A stretch of 58,644 nucleotides of DNA from Rhodovulum kholense (lineage in GTDB: Bacteria > Pseudomonadota > Alphaproteobacteria > Rhodobacterales > Rhodobacteraceae), in the NCBI RefSeq assembly GCF_003053725.1, contig NZ_QAYC01000020.1:1-58644 (forward strand), given 5' to 3'. The translations under genes were made by a program, and so were the position numbers. The notes below the pieces were generated by a model, which saw only the letters and a list, made by a program, of their open reading frames with translations, was not told the DNA's origin and did no database searches. Positions 1 through 10,243 of this stretch are shown here, piece by piece; the first letter of the stretch is position 1; each line of letters opens with the position of its first letter.

Positions 1-100
1 CCAGCGTCATGATCTCTTTCGGGATCGACTTCGTCGCGGGAAGAAACCGCGTCCCCAATCCCGCAACGGGAAAAACCGCCTTCGTTACTTGCCGGTTCAT
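1..100 (-). CDS. galU: UTP--glucose-1-phosphate uridylyltransferase, N-terminal fragment at window edge
   Basis: Only the first 33 codons lie in the window; the gene continues off the left edge. The reverse strand from position 100 reads an N-terminus containing [18 protein letters not shown] followed by IPKEIM, the nucleotide-binding signature of GalU-type uridylyltransferases, which make UDP-glucose from UTP and glucose-1-phosphate in the cytoplasm. A weak purine-rich GAGTGAG lies just upstream of the ATG. It is oriented like kdsB, 222 bp away, so the pair could be cotranscribed, but the spacing and a hairpin between them argue for a separate promoter. Identification rests on the signature only. 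Confidence 0.85.
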   Translation of the reverse strand, partial: MNRQVTKAVFPVAGLGTRFLPATKSIPKEIMTL

Positions 101-250
101 GATCTCACTCGCTTGTCGCTTTCATTTCATTCTAGCCCATATTGCCCGGGCTGGTTCGGAACATCGACAGAATCTGTTAATAATCCCCGATAATTCGGCC
201 GATTTATCCCTGTGTTGGGAACATTTTGTGACATGCGCAAGGTTCCCGGT

Positions 251-272
251 CCGCCGAACGAGACTTCGGCGG
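251..272 (-). terminator. Stem-loop after kdsB
   Basis: CCGCCGAA and TTCGGCGG form a perfect 8-bp stem around a 6-nt loop, 50 bp downstream of the kdsB stop. No U-run follows on the minus strand, so factor-independent termination is uncertain. Confidence 0.35.
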
Positions 273-322
273 GGTCCCGCCACCCTGGCTCATCGCAAGA
301 GCCTCAGGATGCGGGGTGCATC

Positions 323-1123
323 TCAGTCGAGCCCCATCGCGGCCATCATCGCCTCGATCCGGGAAACGTCCGTGGGGTTGTTCAGTTCCCAGAACTGGCG
401 GCCGCGTGCTTCGACCTCGACGCAGAGCACAGGCCGCCCGTGTTCGAGGAATCGCAGCTGTTCGAGCCCTTCGAGCCCTTCGAGCGGGCCCGGCGCGAGC
501 CTGCGATAGGCATCGAGCGCCGCGGGCCGGTAGGCATAGACGCCCACATGGTGAAAGACCGGCGTCGGCGCGCCGTCGGCATAGGTCTGCCCGGTATAGG
601 GGATGACCTCTTTCGAGAAATAAAGCGCCCGGTTGCCCGCACCGAAAACCGCGGTGGTGCCGCCCACCCGGCCCGCGCGGCGGTCGTCCAGCAGCGCGGT
701 CAGCCCCTGCCCGTCGCAGCGCAGCACCGGGGTCGCCAGATCGGCCTCGGGATCGTCGCGAAGCCCCGCCACCAGATCCTCTATAAACCAGGCGGGCGTC
801 AGCGGCGCATCGCCCTGCAGATTGACCGCAATCTCGACCTCGCCGCCCAGCACATCGAGCGCCTCGGCCACGCGCTCGGTGCCGTTGGCGCAGGTCTCAG
901 ATGTCATCACAACCTCGGCGCCGAAGGCCTCGGCGGCGGCGCGGATACGGTCGTCATCGGTCGCGACCACCACCCGGTCGACGCCCGAGACAGCCTGCGC
1001 CGCCTCCCAGGACCGCCGGATCAGGCTTTTCTCCTGCCCGGACGCGCCTTTCAGCAGCGCCAGCGGCTTGCCCGGATAGCGCGAGGACGCGAACCGCGCC
1101 GGGATCACGATGACGACGGACAT
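323..1123 (-). CDS. kdsB: 3-deoxy-manno-octulosonate cytidylyltransferase
   Basis: 266 aa beginning MSVVIVIPARFASSRYPGK, the CTP-binding signature of KdsB (IPARxxSxRxPGKPL). The enzyme activates Kdo with CTP to CMP-Kdo for the lipopolysaccharide inner core in the cytoplasm. Full family length (about 250 aa); the C-terminus contains the typical FLEHGRP and NNPTDVSRIE stretches. The ATG overlaps the cysQ stop as TGATG, so a longer upstream in-frame start is rejected and translation is probably coupled to cysQ. Confidence 0.95.
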   Translation of the reverse strand: MSVVIVIPARFASSRYPGKPLALLKGASGQEKSLIRRSWEAAQAVSGVDRVVVATDDDRIRAAAEAFGAEVVMTSETCANGTERVAEALDVLGGEVEIAVNLQGDAPLTPAWFIEDLVAGLRDDPEADLATPVLRCDGQGLTALLDDRRAGRVGGTTAVFGAGNRALYFSKEVIPYTGQTYADGAPTPVFHHVGVYAYRPAALDAYRRLAPGPLEGLEGLEQLRFLEHGRPVLCVEVEARGRQFWELNNPTDVSRIEAMMAAMGLD

Positions 1124-1920
1124 CAGGCGTCTTTCAGATCGACGCCCGGCGCATAGGCGATGAAGAACGGGTTCTCGTAGCCCGGCTTGCCATAGGAAAG
1201 CGGGCTGTGATCGTCGAAGCGCACGACCTTGCCGCCTGCGCCCGCCAGCACCGCATGCCCGGCCGCCGTGTCCCATTCCATGGTACGCCCGAGCCGCGGG
1301 TAAAGATCGGCCTCGCCGGTCGCGACGAGGCAGAATTTCAGCGACGATCCGGCCGAAGTCATGTCACGCACGGCATATTTCGCGATGTAGTCGTCGGTCG
1401 CCTGATCGCGGTGCGATTTCGAGGCCACGACCATCAGCGCGCCATTGTCGGGCGCCGAGACCGACAGCGGCGTGACCGGCCCGACCGTGTCGAGCGCCAG
1501 ATCACCGGTTTCCTCGACGGTCGCGCCATCGGCGCGGGTGTAGAAAAGCCGCCCGCGCGCGGGGGCATAAACAACGCCGCGCACCGGAACTCCGCCCTCG
1601 ACCCAGGCGATGTTGACGGTGAAATCGCCCCGCCGCTTGACGAATTCCTTGGTGCCGTCGAGCGGATCGACGATCAGGAAGTCGGCCGCGCGTTCGGTAT
1701 GGGTGTCGGCCTGTTCCTCGGTCACGATCAGCGCCTCCGGGAAGGCGCGTTTCAGCTCGGCTGAAATCAGCGCATCGGCGGCCTCGTCGGCCTCGGTCAC
1801 CGGACTGGAATCGGCCTTGGCACGGACCTCGAAATCGGGCGCGCCGTAGATCTCCATGATGCGCGCCCCGGCCAGAAGTGCCGTTTTCCGCATCACGGTC
1901 TCGAGCTGTGCGTAGTCCAA
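1123..1920 (-). CDS. cysQ: 3'(2'),5'-bisphosphate nucleotidase CysQ
   Basis: 265 aa of the inositol-monophosphatase superfamily. The metal-binding signature VDPLDGTKEF is present near residue 84, with an upstream EE pair (VTEEQAD) and a C-terminal WDTAAGHAVLAGAGG motif. CysQ removes the 3'-phosphate from PAP/PAPS, protecting the cell during sulfate assimilation. It is first gene of a two-gene unit with kdsB (1-base overlap). Divergent from the permease gene at 2016, leaving about 95 bp for promoters. Confidence 0.93.
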   Translation of the reverse strand: MDYAQLETVMRKTALLAGARIMEIYGAPDFEVRAKADSSPVTEADEAADALISAELKRAFPEALIVTEEQADTHTERAADFLIVDPLDGTKEFVKRRGDFTVNIAWVEGGVPVRGVVYAPARGRLFYTRADGATVEETGDLALDTVGPVTPLSVSAPDNGALMVVASKSHRDQATDDYIAKYAVRDMTSAGSSLKFCLVATGEADLYPRLGRTMEWDTAAGHAVLAGAGGKVVRFDDHSPLSYGKPGYENPFFIAYAPGVDLKDA

Positions 1921-2015
1921 GCCTGCCTCCTGGTTGCGTCGCGCGACACGAAACGAATTCGCAAGCTCCTTATGCTTGGCTTGCCGGCAAACGGCAAGGA
2001 CACACGGAAAAGGCG

Positions 2016-2837
2016 ATGTTCCAGACGGCCAGACCGACCAGCACCGCCCAGGGCGGGCTGCGCCTGCTGGCGCTGATCTATCACGCCTCGGTGCGGCATG
2101 TGCGCAAAAGCCACCGCAACGCGGTGATGGGCCTGATCATGAACATCCTGCAGACCGTTCTGCTGGTGGTGTCGTTCTACGTGATGTTCAACCTCGTCGG
2201 CCTGCGCGGCGCCGCGATCCGGGGCGATTTCCTGGTCTACCTGATGTCGGGCGTGTTCCTGTTCATGACCTTCAACAAGACCATGGCCGCCGTCGTCGGG
2301 TCCGAGGGGCCGGCCTCGCCGATGATGCAGCACGCGCCGATGAACACGATCATCGCCATCGCCGCGGCCGCGCTCGGCACGCTCTATATCCAGATCCTGT
2401 CGATGCTTTTCGTCGGCTTCGTCTATCATGCCGCCTTCACCCCGATCACCGTGGACCGCCCCGTCGGGGCCATGGGCATGCTGCTGCTGGCCTGGTTTTC
2501 CGGGCTGTCGGTGGGGATGGTCTTTCTGGCGCTGAAGCCCTGGGCGCCGGGCTTCGTGGGGCTGGCCTCGACCGTCTTTCAGAGGATGAACATGATCGCG
2601 TCGGGCAAGATGTTCGTGGCCAATACCCTGCCCGGCTACATGCTGGTCTTCTTCGACTGGAACCCGCTGTTCCACTGCATCGACCAGGCCCGCGGCTATG
2701 CCTTCGTGAACTACAACCCGCATTTCACCTCGGTCGGCTACCCGCTGCGGCTGGCCATCGCGCTGACCATGATCGGGCTGATGGGCGAATTCTATACCCG
2801 CAAGTTCGCCACGGCGAGCTGGTACGCCCGGCGCTGA
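2016..2837 (+). CDS. ABC-2 type transporter permease (polysaccharide-export type)
   Basis: 273 aa with about six hydrophobic segments, beginning MFQTARPTSTAQGG. The arrangement (short cytosolic N-terminus, paired helices, C-terminal helix followed by RKFATASWYARR) matches ABC-2 permeases that export capsule or O-antigen, such as KpsM. ABC-2 permeases need an ATPase partner; none is adjacent, so it may lie elsewhere. Start chosen at the ATG after an AAAAGG stretch; an upstream in-frame ATG would overlap cysQ. The downstream alkB is convergent, 8 bp away. Substrate cannot be read from the sequence. Confidence 0.8.
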   Translation: MFQTARPTSTAQGGLRLLALIYHASVRHVRKSHRNAVMGLIMNILQTVLLVVSFYVMFNLVGLRGAAIRGDFLVYLMSGVFLFMTFNKTMAAVVGSEGPASPMMQHAPMNTIIAIAAAALGTLYIQILSMLFVGFVYHAAFTPITVDRPVGAMGMLLLAWFSGLSVGMVFLALKPWAPGFVGLASTVFQRMNMIASGKMFVANTLPGYMLVFFDWNPLFHCIDQARGYAFVNYNPHFTSVGYPLRLAIALTMIGLMGEFYTRKFATASWYARR

Positions 2838-2845
2838 GCCCGGGA

Positions 2846-3478
2846 TCAGTCGACCACCCGAAGCGTCAGGTTGATCCGGCCGCCGCCCTCGATCAGGGTC
2901 GAGCTGCCGCCGCGCACCCGGTCGATGCCGTGATGGACCAGCCGCGCCGCGCCCCCCATGACCAGAACGTCGCCCGATTTCAGCCAGAGGCTGTCGGTCG
3001 GCCCGCCCCGCTCGAGCCCGCCGATCCGGAAACGCGCCTCGTCGCCGAGCGAGACCGAGACGATGGGCCAGCCGAAATCGGCCTCGTCGCGGTCCTGATG
3101 CAGACCCATCCTGGCGCCCTCGCGGTACAGGTTGACCAGACAGCAGTCAGGCGCGCGGTCGACCCCGGTGACGCGATGCCAGAGCGACAGCACCGGCGCC
3201 GGGATCGGCGGCCAGGCCACGCCGGAGGGGTGGCGCGTCTCGTAGCGATAGCCGCGCCGGTCCGACACCCAGCCGTATTTTCCGGCCGAGGTCATCCGCA
3301 CGCTCATCTTGCGCCCGAACCGGGTTTCGGGCTGCACCGGCGGCGCGAGCGCCATCACCGCCGCGATCTCGGCCACCAGTGCGGCCTGGGCGGCCGGGTC
3401 CAGCAGCCCCGGGAAAACCTCGACCCCCCGCACCACCAGCGCGGGCACGGGGCGGCCATGTCGGTCTGTCTCAGACAT
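2846..3478 (-). CDS. alkB: Alpha-ketoglutarate-dependent DNA/RNA dioxygenase AlkB
   Basis: 210 aa. AlkB removes 1-methyladenine and 3-methylcytosine lesions by oxidative demethylation using Fe(II) and 2-oxoglutarate. The iron ligands are visible: H127-x-D129 (GLHQDRDE) and H183 (RLVHHGI). The 2-oxoglutarate-binding arginines appear in RINLTLR (R201, R207), and NLYREG (N116) is the substrate-lid motif. Length matches E. coli AlkB (216 aa). Monocistronic between a convergent permease gene and divergent dnaK; no ada gene is adjacent. Confidence 0.95.
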   Translation of the reverse strand: MSETDRHGRPVPALVVRGVEVFPGLLDPAAQAALVAEIAAVMALAPPVQPETRFGRKMSVRMTSAGKYGWVSDRRGYRYETRHPSGVAWPPIPAPVLSLWHRVTGVDRAPDCCLVNLYREGARMGLHQDRDEADFGWPIVSVSLGDEARFRIGGLERGGPTDSLWLKSGDVLVMGGAARLVHHGIDRVRGGSSTLIEGGGRINLTLRVVD

Positions 3479-3513
3479 CGTTCACCACACTCACAAATCT
3501 GTCATAGGCTGCG

Positions 3514-3544
3514 CTTGCAGGGTTTGACACCCCTCCTTATATAC
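3514..3544 (+). promoter_or_regulatory. Heat-shock (RpoH-type) promoter for dnaKJ
   Basis: CTTG at 3514-3517, an 18-nt spacer, then CTTATATAC at 3536. This fits the alphaproteobacterial RpoH consensus CTTG-N17/18-CYTATNT. It lies about 110 bp upstream of the dnaK ATG. A TTGACA at 3524 has no properly spaced -10, so a sigma-70 reading is less likely. No CIRCE inverted repeat is seen. Confidence 0.65.
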
Positions 3545-3651
3545 CCCCGAGAAACGGGCCAGGGTCTGCCGTGGCCCCCTGGGATCGGGGCGCAGAGGCC
3601 TCCTGTAGGGTCTGCTCCCCACAACATCGCCGAATGAAGAGGTAAGATATC

Positions 3652-5571
<1,920 letters not shown>

Positions 5572-5650
5572 GGCGCAACCGGACCCGAGGCGGCCGGTCC
5601 GGGCAACCGGGCCGGCCAACGCGTTCCAGGAAGAGGGTTAGGGTTAGCTG

Positions 5651-6802
5651 ATGGCAAAGCGCGATTTCTACGAGGTTCTCGGGATTGCCCGCGGGGCCTC
5701 GGCCGAAGAGATCAAGAAGGCCTATCGCAAGAAGGCCAAGGAACTGCACCCCGACCGCAATGCGGACAATCCCAAGGCAGAGGCGCAGTTCAAGGAGGTC
5801 AACGAGGCCTACGAGACGCTGAAGGACCCCGACAAGAAGGCGGCCTATGACCGCTTCGGCCACGCCGCCTTCGAACAGGGCGGCGGCCGCGGTCCCGGCG
5901 GCATGGGCGGCGGCTTCGGCGGCCAGGGCGATTTTGCCTCGGCCTTCTCGAACGTCTTCGACGACCTGTTCGGCGATTTCATGGGCGGGGCCGGCCCCGG
6001 CGGACGCCAGCGCGCCACGCGCGGGTCCGACCTGCGCTACAATCTCCGGGTCACGCTGGAGGAAGCCTATTCCGGCCTGCAGAAGACCATCAAGGTGCCC
6101 AGCTCGGTCGCCTGCGAGGTCTGCAATGGCACCGGCGCGGCCGGCGGCGCCGAACCGACCACCTGTCCAACCTGTTCGGGCATGGGCAAGGTCCGGGCGC
6201 AGCAGGGCTTTTTCACCGTCGAACGGACCTGTCCGACCTGTGGCGGCGCGGGCCAGATCGTCAAGAACCCCTGCAAGTCCTGCGGCGGCGCGGGCCGGGT
6301 CGAACGCGAACGCGCGCTGTCGGTCAACATCCCCGCAGGCGTCGAGACCGGCACCCGCATCCGGCTGGCCGGCGAGGGCGAGGCGGGGCTTCGGGGCGGG
6401 CCGTCGGGCGATCTGTACATCTTCATCGAGGTGACCGATCACCCGCTGTTCGAGCGTGACGGGCTGAACCTGTTTTGCCGGGTTCCGGTCTCGATGACCG
6501 CCGCGGCGCTGGGCGGCGAGATCGAGGTGCCGACCATCGACGGCGGCCGGTCGCGGGTGAAGGTGCCCGGCGGCAGCCAGTCGGGCAAGCAGATGCGGCT
6601 GCGCAGCAAGGGGATGCCTGCGCTTCGCGGCAATGCCCAGGGCGACATGTTCATCGAACTGGCGGTCGAGACCCCGGTCAACCTCACCACGCGCCAGAAA
6701 GAGCTTCTGCGCGAATTCGAGGAACTGAGCGAGGAGAACAATCCCGAGGGGTCGTCCTTCTTCAAGAAGGTGAAAAGCTTCTGGGACGGGATGAAAAGCT
6801 GA
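5651..6802 (+). CDS. dnaJ: Co-chaperone DnaJ (Hsp40)
   Basis: 383 aa, type I DnaJ. The J domain (1-70) carries HPD at residues 33-35. A Gly/Phe-rich linker follows, then four zinc-binding repeats between about 155 and 215 ([32 protein letters not shown]), then the C-terminal client-binding domains. It stimulates DnaK ATPase activity and delivers substrates. An RBS (AAGAGGG) is present about 10 bp upstream. Cotranscribed with dnaK. Confidence 0.98.
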   Translation: MAKRDFYEVLGIARGASAEEIKKAYRKKAKELHPDRNADNPKAEAQFKEVNEAYETLKDPDKKAAYDRFGHAAFEQGGGRGPGGMGGGFGGQGDFASAFSNVFDDLFGDFMGGAGPGGRQRATRGSDLRYNLRVTLEEAYSGLQKTIKVPSSVACEVCNGTGAAGGAEPTTCPTCSGMGKVRAQQGFFTVERTCPTCGGAGQIVKNPCKSCGGAGRVERERALSVNIPAGVETGTRIRLAGEGEAGLRGGPSGDLYIFIEVTDHPLFERDGLNLFCRVPVSMTAAALGGEIEVPTIDGGRSRVKVPGGSQSGKQMRLRSKGMPALRGNAQGDMFIELAVETPVNLTTRQKELLREFEELSEENNPEGSSFFKKVKSFWDGMKS

Positions 6803-6803
6803 C

Positions 6804-6821
6804 GCGGGCCGGACGGCCCGC
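6804..6821 (+). terminator. GC-rich hairpin after dnaJ
   Basis: GCGGGCC and GGCCCGC form a 7-bp stem with a GGAC loop, one base after the dnaJ stop, followed by GTTGTCC rather than a T-run. Probable but weak terminator for dnaKJ. Confidence 0.45.
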
Positions 6822-6875
6822 GTTGTCCGCGCAAGCTTAACGTTTCGTTCACCTTGATTCCGCTACCGTTGGGTC

Positions 6876-7643
6876 ATGCCGCGCCCGACGCCTCCTCCAT
6901 CGCCCGCCGAACCGGTGCTGCCGCTTTTCGCGGAGGCGCCGGTCAGGGCGCTGGCCCCCGGCGAACGGCTGCCCTCCTACCTGCGCGACCATCGCCGCCG
7001 CCTTCGCGACCGGTTCATGGCCGGCGGCGCGGCAGCGATGCCCGACTACGAACTGCTTGAAATGGTGCTGTTCCGCGCCCTGCCCCGGCAGGATGTCAAG
7101 CCGCTGGCCCGGCTGCTTCTGGACCGGTTCCGCGACTTCAACGGCGTGCTTTCGGCCCCGGTCGCCCGCCTGCAGGAGGTGCATGGCGTCGGCCCGTCGG
7201 TCATCGTCGAGCTGAAGCTGGTCGAGGCCGCGGCCCAGCGCCTGGCCCGGACCCGCGTCATGCACCGGCCCGTACTGTCAAGCTGGGACGCGCTGCTCGA
7301 TTACTGCCGCACCGCCATGGCCCATCGCGAGACCGAACAGTTCCGCGTGCTGTTCCTAGACCGCAAGAACGTGCTGATCGCCGACGAGGAACAGGCCCGC
7401 GGCACCGTCGATCACGTGCCGGTCTATCCGCGCGAAGTGGTCAAACGCGCGCTCGAACTGAACGCCTCGGCCCTGATCCTCGTCCACAACCACCCCTCGG
7501 GCGACCCGACCCCCTCGCAATCCGATATCGCGATGACGGCGCAGATCGAGGCCGCCTGCGCCGCACTGACCCTAGTGCTGCATGACCATCTGATCGTCGG
7601 CAAGGCCCGCGAGCTGAGCTTTCGGGCCGAAGGCTATCTCTAG
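6876..7643 (+). CDS. radC: RadC/UPF0758 family JAMM-domain protein
   Basis: 255 aa. An N-terminal helix-hairpin-helix region (about 55-110, ending GVGPSVIVELK) is followed by a JAB1/MPN metalloprotease-like domain with HNHPSGDPTPSQSD, placing zinc ligands at H204, H206 and D217. The family was named for DNA repair, but the biochemical role remains unsettled; MPN-domain hydrolase activity is predicted. Independent of dnaJ (73 bp away with a hairpin between). Downstream DNA is a decayed gene on the other strand. Confidence 0.93.
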   Translation: MPRPTPPPSPAEPVLPLFAEAPVRALAPGERLPSYLRDHRRRLRDRFMAGGAAAMPDYELLEMVLFRALPRQDVKPLARLLLDRFRDFNGVLSAPVARLQEVHGVGPSVIVELKLVEAAAQRLARTRVMHRPVLSSWDALLDYCRTAMAHRETEQFRVLFLDRKNVLIADEEQARGTVDHVPVYPREVVKRALELNASALILVHNHPSGDPTPSQSDIAMTAQIEAACAALTLVLHDHLIVGKARELSFRAEGYL

Positions 7644-7649
7644 AGGCTT

Positions 7650-8803
7650 GCACGGCCCTCCCTGCGGTCGCCGTGTCCCAGCGGCGCTCGCCCCGGCCCG
7701 CCGGGCCAGCGCCTTGGCCTCGCAGATCCGCAACACGGGACTTACCCGGGTCGAATAGGCGGCCTCGACCGGCACCAGCCCCGACAGACAGCCGGACAGG
7801 TTGGGGCAGGCACGCAGCAGGCTTTCCCGCGAGTCCGGGTCCAGCGCCGCGAAGCCGAACCGCCCCGACCAGAAGGTTTCAACCCAAAGCCCCTCTGCCC
7901 GACCAGCGCATGCGCCTCGCGCAGGATGTGATGATAGCTGCAGCCCTTCTTGCAGCGCACGATGCGCACGCCGGGCCAGCCCTGCCGTGCAGGCTGCTTT
8001 GCGCGGGCCAGCGCCTCGACCCCGTCCGCGTCGATCAGCACGCAATGCTGCCACGACAGCCGGACCGGCTGGCGGTTGCCCAACGCCCCGGCCTTGATCT
8101 CGACCGGGCAGAGAGACGGGTCGGCTTCCATCTCGGCGTGCGCGACCTCCCGCCGACCGGTCCAAAGCACCGGCAAGGCGCGCCCGTCCCGCACCAGCAC
8201 AAGATCGCCGGGGCCAATACCTCGACCGTGACCGGGCCCAAGGGCGTGTCGATCAGCGTCAGGCTTTCCCCGCTCGGAAAGCAGAGAACCGCGTTGCCCG
8301 CCCCGTCACCGCCGACCTTGATGTCCCAGGCGGCGACCGGGTTCCCCTGGCCATCGGTCAATTCCGAGAGGTCGACCTGATCGGCGGTGCGTCCCGAAGC
8401 GTCGAGCGGCATGTCGAAACCGGTAACGGTATCCTGACCGTCTTTGTCGCCGAAGACGACCCTGTCCTTCCCGGCGCCCAGAGCCAGGCGGTCGGCGCCG
8501 CCGCCCGCGCCCACTGTGTCGCCTCCGGCCCCGGCGGTGAACGTCTCTTTGCCCGAGCCGCCCGAACTCGCATCATCCCCCGCGCCCAGATCGTGGACGG
8601 CGGCAGCGGTGTTCGCGGTTGCGTCGATACTGTCGCCATAGGCCGTCGCGACGATTTCACAGACGGTTGCGGCGGTACCGGTGGTGTTGGTCCCGTTGAA
8701 ACTGTAGCTGAATCCGCTGGCACCGGAATAGGTTACCGCCACGCCGGGGGCGGCATAGTCGAAGAACTTGACGACATCCCAGCCAGAGGCGGCTGCGGAA
8801 ATC
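7650..8803 (-). pseudogene. RTX-repeat/Hint-domain secreted protein, C-terminal part, frameshifted
   Basis: Reading leftward from 8803 in one frame gives a calcium-binding nonapeptide-type region (LGAGDDASSGGSGKETFTAG, GADRLALGAGKDRVVFG) and then CFPSGESLTLIDTPLG, the start of a Hint (Hedgehog/intein) domain. Near 8205-8212 the frame shifts; the next frame continues GDLVLVRDGRALPVLWTGRREV and YHHILREAHALV. Near 7890-7905 it shifts again to AEGLWVETFWSG and RACPNLSGC. Together these reconstruct a Hint_2 domain typical of Rhodobacterales RTX proteins, exported by type I secretion. Two frameshifts plus the IS insertion show it is dead. The C-terminal end is uncertain. Confidence 0.8.
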
Positions 8804-9384
8804 TGAACAACCGGGATAAGTGGATTTTCTGCGCCAGAGCAGCATGATGCCGCAAGCGAGGAGAGGACGATGGCAAGACGACCGCGCCGGAACCATAGCG
8901 CGGCATTCAAGGCGAAAGCGGCGGTAGCCGCGATCAAGGGCGAGAAGACCATGATCGAGCTGGCGCAAGACGTCGACGTCCATCCGAACCAGATCAAGCC
9001 GTGCCGTAACCCGTTGCGCGAGGGCGCGGCCGAGATCTTCAATACCGATCAGGGCAGCCAGTTCACCTCGCCCGAGTTCGTCAAGGTGCTGGCCGCCCGC
9101 GACTTCAAGATCAGCATGGATGGCAAGGGCGCGTGGCGGGACAATGTCTTCGTCGAGCGCTTGTGGCGGACCATCAAATACGAAGAGGTCTACCTGCGCG
9201 CCTATGCCAGCGTGTCCGAAGCCCGGACCCGGATCGGCCGGTATCTGACCTTCCACAATGGCCGCCACCCGCCTTCATCGCTTGACGCCCCCCCCCGATC
9301 AGGCCGACTTCCGCGAGCCAATGCCCCCAAGCGGTGGCGGCGTAACCGAGGCGGAAAACCACTTGGCCCCCCGGAACCTGTTCA
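8804..9384 (+). mobile_element. IS3-family insertion sequence, internally deleted remnant (581 bp)
   Basis: The left end reads TGAACA-ACCGGG and, a few bases on, AAGTGGATTTTCTGC. The right end in reverse complement reads TGAACAGGTTCCGGG and then AAGTGGTTTTCCGC, an imperfect terminal inverted repeat. Intact IS3-family members are about 1.2-1.5 kb, so more than half is missing. It splits an RTX/Hint gene. A clean target duplication is not visible (AATC on the left, GATC on the right). End positions are good to a few bases. Confidence 0.75.
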
Positions 9385-9415
9385 GATCAACCGAACCACC
9401 TCTCCTTCCAGCTAA
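8870..9415 (+). pseudogene. Fused IS3-family OrfA-OrfB transposase remnant
   Basis: The 181-aa frame opens with MARRPRRNHSAAFKAKAAV and a helix-turn-helix ending VHPNQI, the OrfA start of IS3-type transposases. At REGAA it jumps to EIFNTDQGSQFTSPEF, the OrfB integrase core, then DNVFVERLWRTIKYEEVYLRAY. The second and third members of the DDE triad (D of TDQGS, E of VERLW) survive. The first D and most of OrfA/OrfB are deleted. The fusion stays in frame by chance and continues past the IS end into flanking DNA. It cannot transpose alone. Confidence 0.85.
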
Positions 9416-9600
9416 GACTGCCAAATGTGAAGACATCGAACTTTTCGGCACGCAGTATAGTGAACACACGCCCCGACGGTGCTGGCGACGCGTTCGAAAT
9501 TCAGAGTATCAATGCCCACGCCGCCATCGACGGTGGTGAAATCCCGATTGTCGGTGGCCGTAAACAGGTCGTTGCCGGTCCCGCCGGTAAGGGTCGTCAT
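9385..9600 (-). pseudogene. N-terminal part of the split RTX/Hint protein
   Basis: Starts MTTLTGGTGNDLFTATDNR at 9600, with a GGxGxDxL-type calcium-binding repeat (GGVGIDTLNF), and stops at 9412 just before the IS. Shifting one base after ERVAST gives GRVFTILRAEKFDVFTFG, which looks like the original continuation, so there is probably a third frameshift besides the IS insertion. It matches the orientation and type of the fragment at 7650-8803; the two are halves of one gene. Confidence 0.7.
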
Positions 9601-10054
9601 TGCTTGTGCCCCCGCGAGGACCTTGCAGCGCAGGACTGGGCAAAAAGGAGGTCAGGACCGACCTCGAGTCCGGCCTCGGGCCTTCTGGCAGCGGCACTGG
9701 CCTGCCATGGGGCCGTATCGAAATCCGGCCGCAGGCGACAGGGCGTCCCACCGGTGGCGACAAGATCCATGCGACCGGTAGCCGTCACACTCTTCCCCAA
9801 AGACGCCCCGAGGCTATGATCGCGGGTTTAACGGAGCATTCCCCGGCGCTGCGGTTCGGGGACGGACAAGGTCAGATGACGCAATGTCATCGTGCCGGGG
9901 GAGTTCGGCGTCTTGCCCCTTGGGACCGGCTGTCTGCAGCCCCCTGCGAATCGCATGACCGCGGTCGATCCAGATGCGGCCCCGCGTGAGCGGGGCGGCG
10001 ACGACGCCAGGCGGCGCCGTCGGCCGGTGCCGTGACAGACCGCGCAGCGCACCT
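9601..10054. other. 454-bp stretch without a recognisable gene
   Basis: No open frame here has a convincing start, length and composition. The minus strand has a short CAVCHGTGRR stretch near 10045-10015, a CxxCxGxG-like motif, but the rest of that frame is low-complexity and arginine-rich. It may be promoter and decayed DNA upstream of the RTX gene. Confidence 0.5.
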
Positions 10055-10243
10055 TCAGTGCCTGCGGGGCGGGGAGGATGGCGCCTCGTCTTCGGCTTCG
10101 GCCGGGTCAGACGGGTCGGCCGCGTCGCCGGGCACGCTGTAGGCACCGGTCAGCCAGCGCCCCAGATCCACATCGGCACAGCGGCGCGAACAGAACGGGC
10201 GATAGGACGGGTCGGTCGGCTTCTTGCAGACGGGGCAGGTCAT
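10055..10243 (-). CDS. yacG: DNA gyrase inhibitor / zinc-ribbon protein YacG
   Basis: 62 aa starting [19 protein letters not shown]. The zinc knuckle is C3-x2-C6 and C18-x3-C22, followed by DLGRWLTGAY, the family signature. E. coli YacG binds GyrB and inhibits gyrase; the role here is inferred from that. The acidic tail is longer than the core. The ATG overlaps the stop of the RNase E/G gene by 4 bases (ATGA), so it is the last gene of the infA-maf-RNase-yacG unit. Confidence 0.93.
   Translation of the reverse strand: MTCPVCKKPTDPSYRPFCSRRCADVDLGRWLTGAYSVPGDAADPSDPAEAEDEAPSSPPRRH

Noticed and set aside
3524-3529. TTGACA as a sigma-70 -35 box for dnaK
   Set aside because: The TATATA that follows is only about 8 bp away; the RpoH spacing of CTTG and CTTATATAC fits better.
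1934-3637. 567-aa plus-strand frame across the permease and alkB
   Set aside because: Overlaps two clearly coding genes in other frames and has shadow composition.
9597-9800. 67-aa minus-strand frame upstream of the RTX fragment
   Set aside because: No motif, mixed composition and overlap with alternative frames; no support as a gene.
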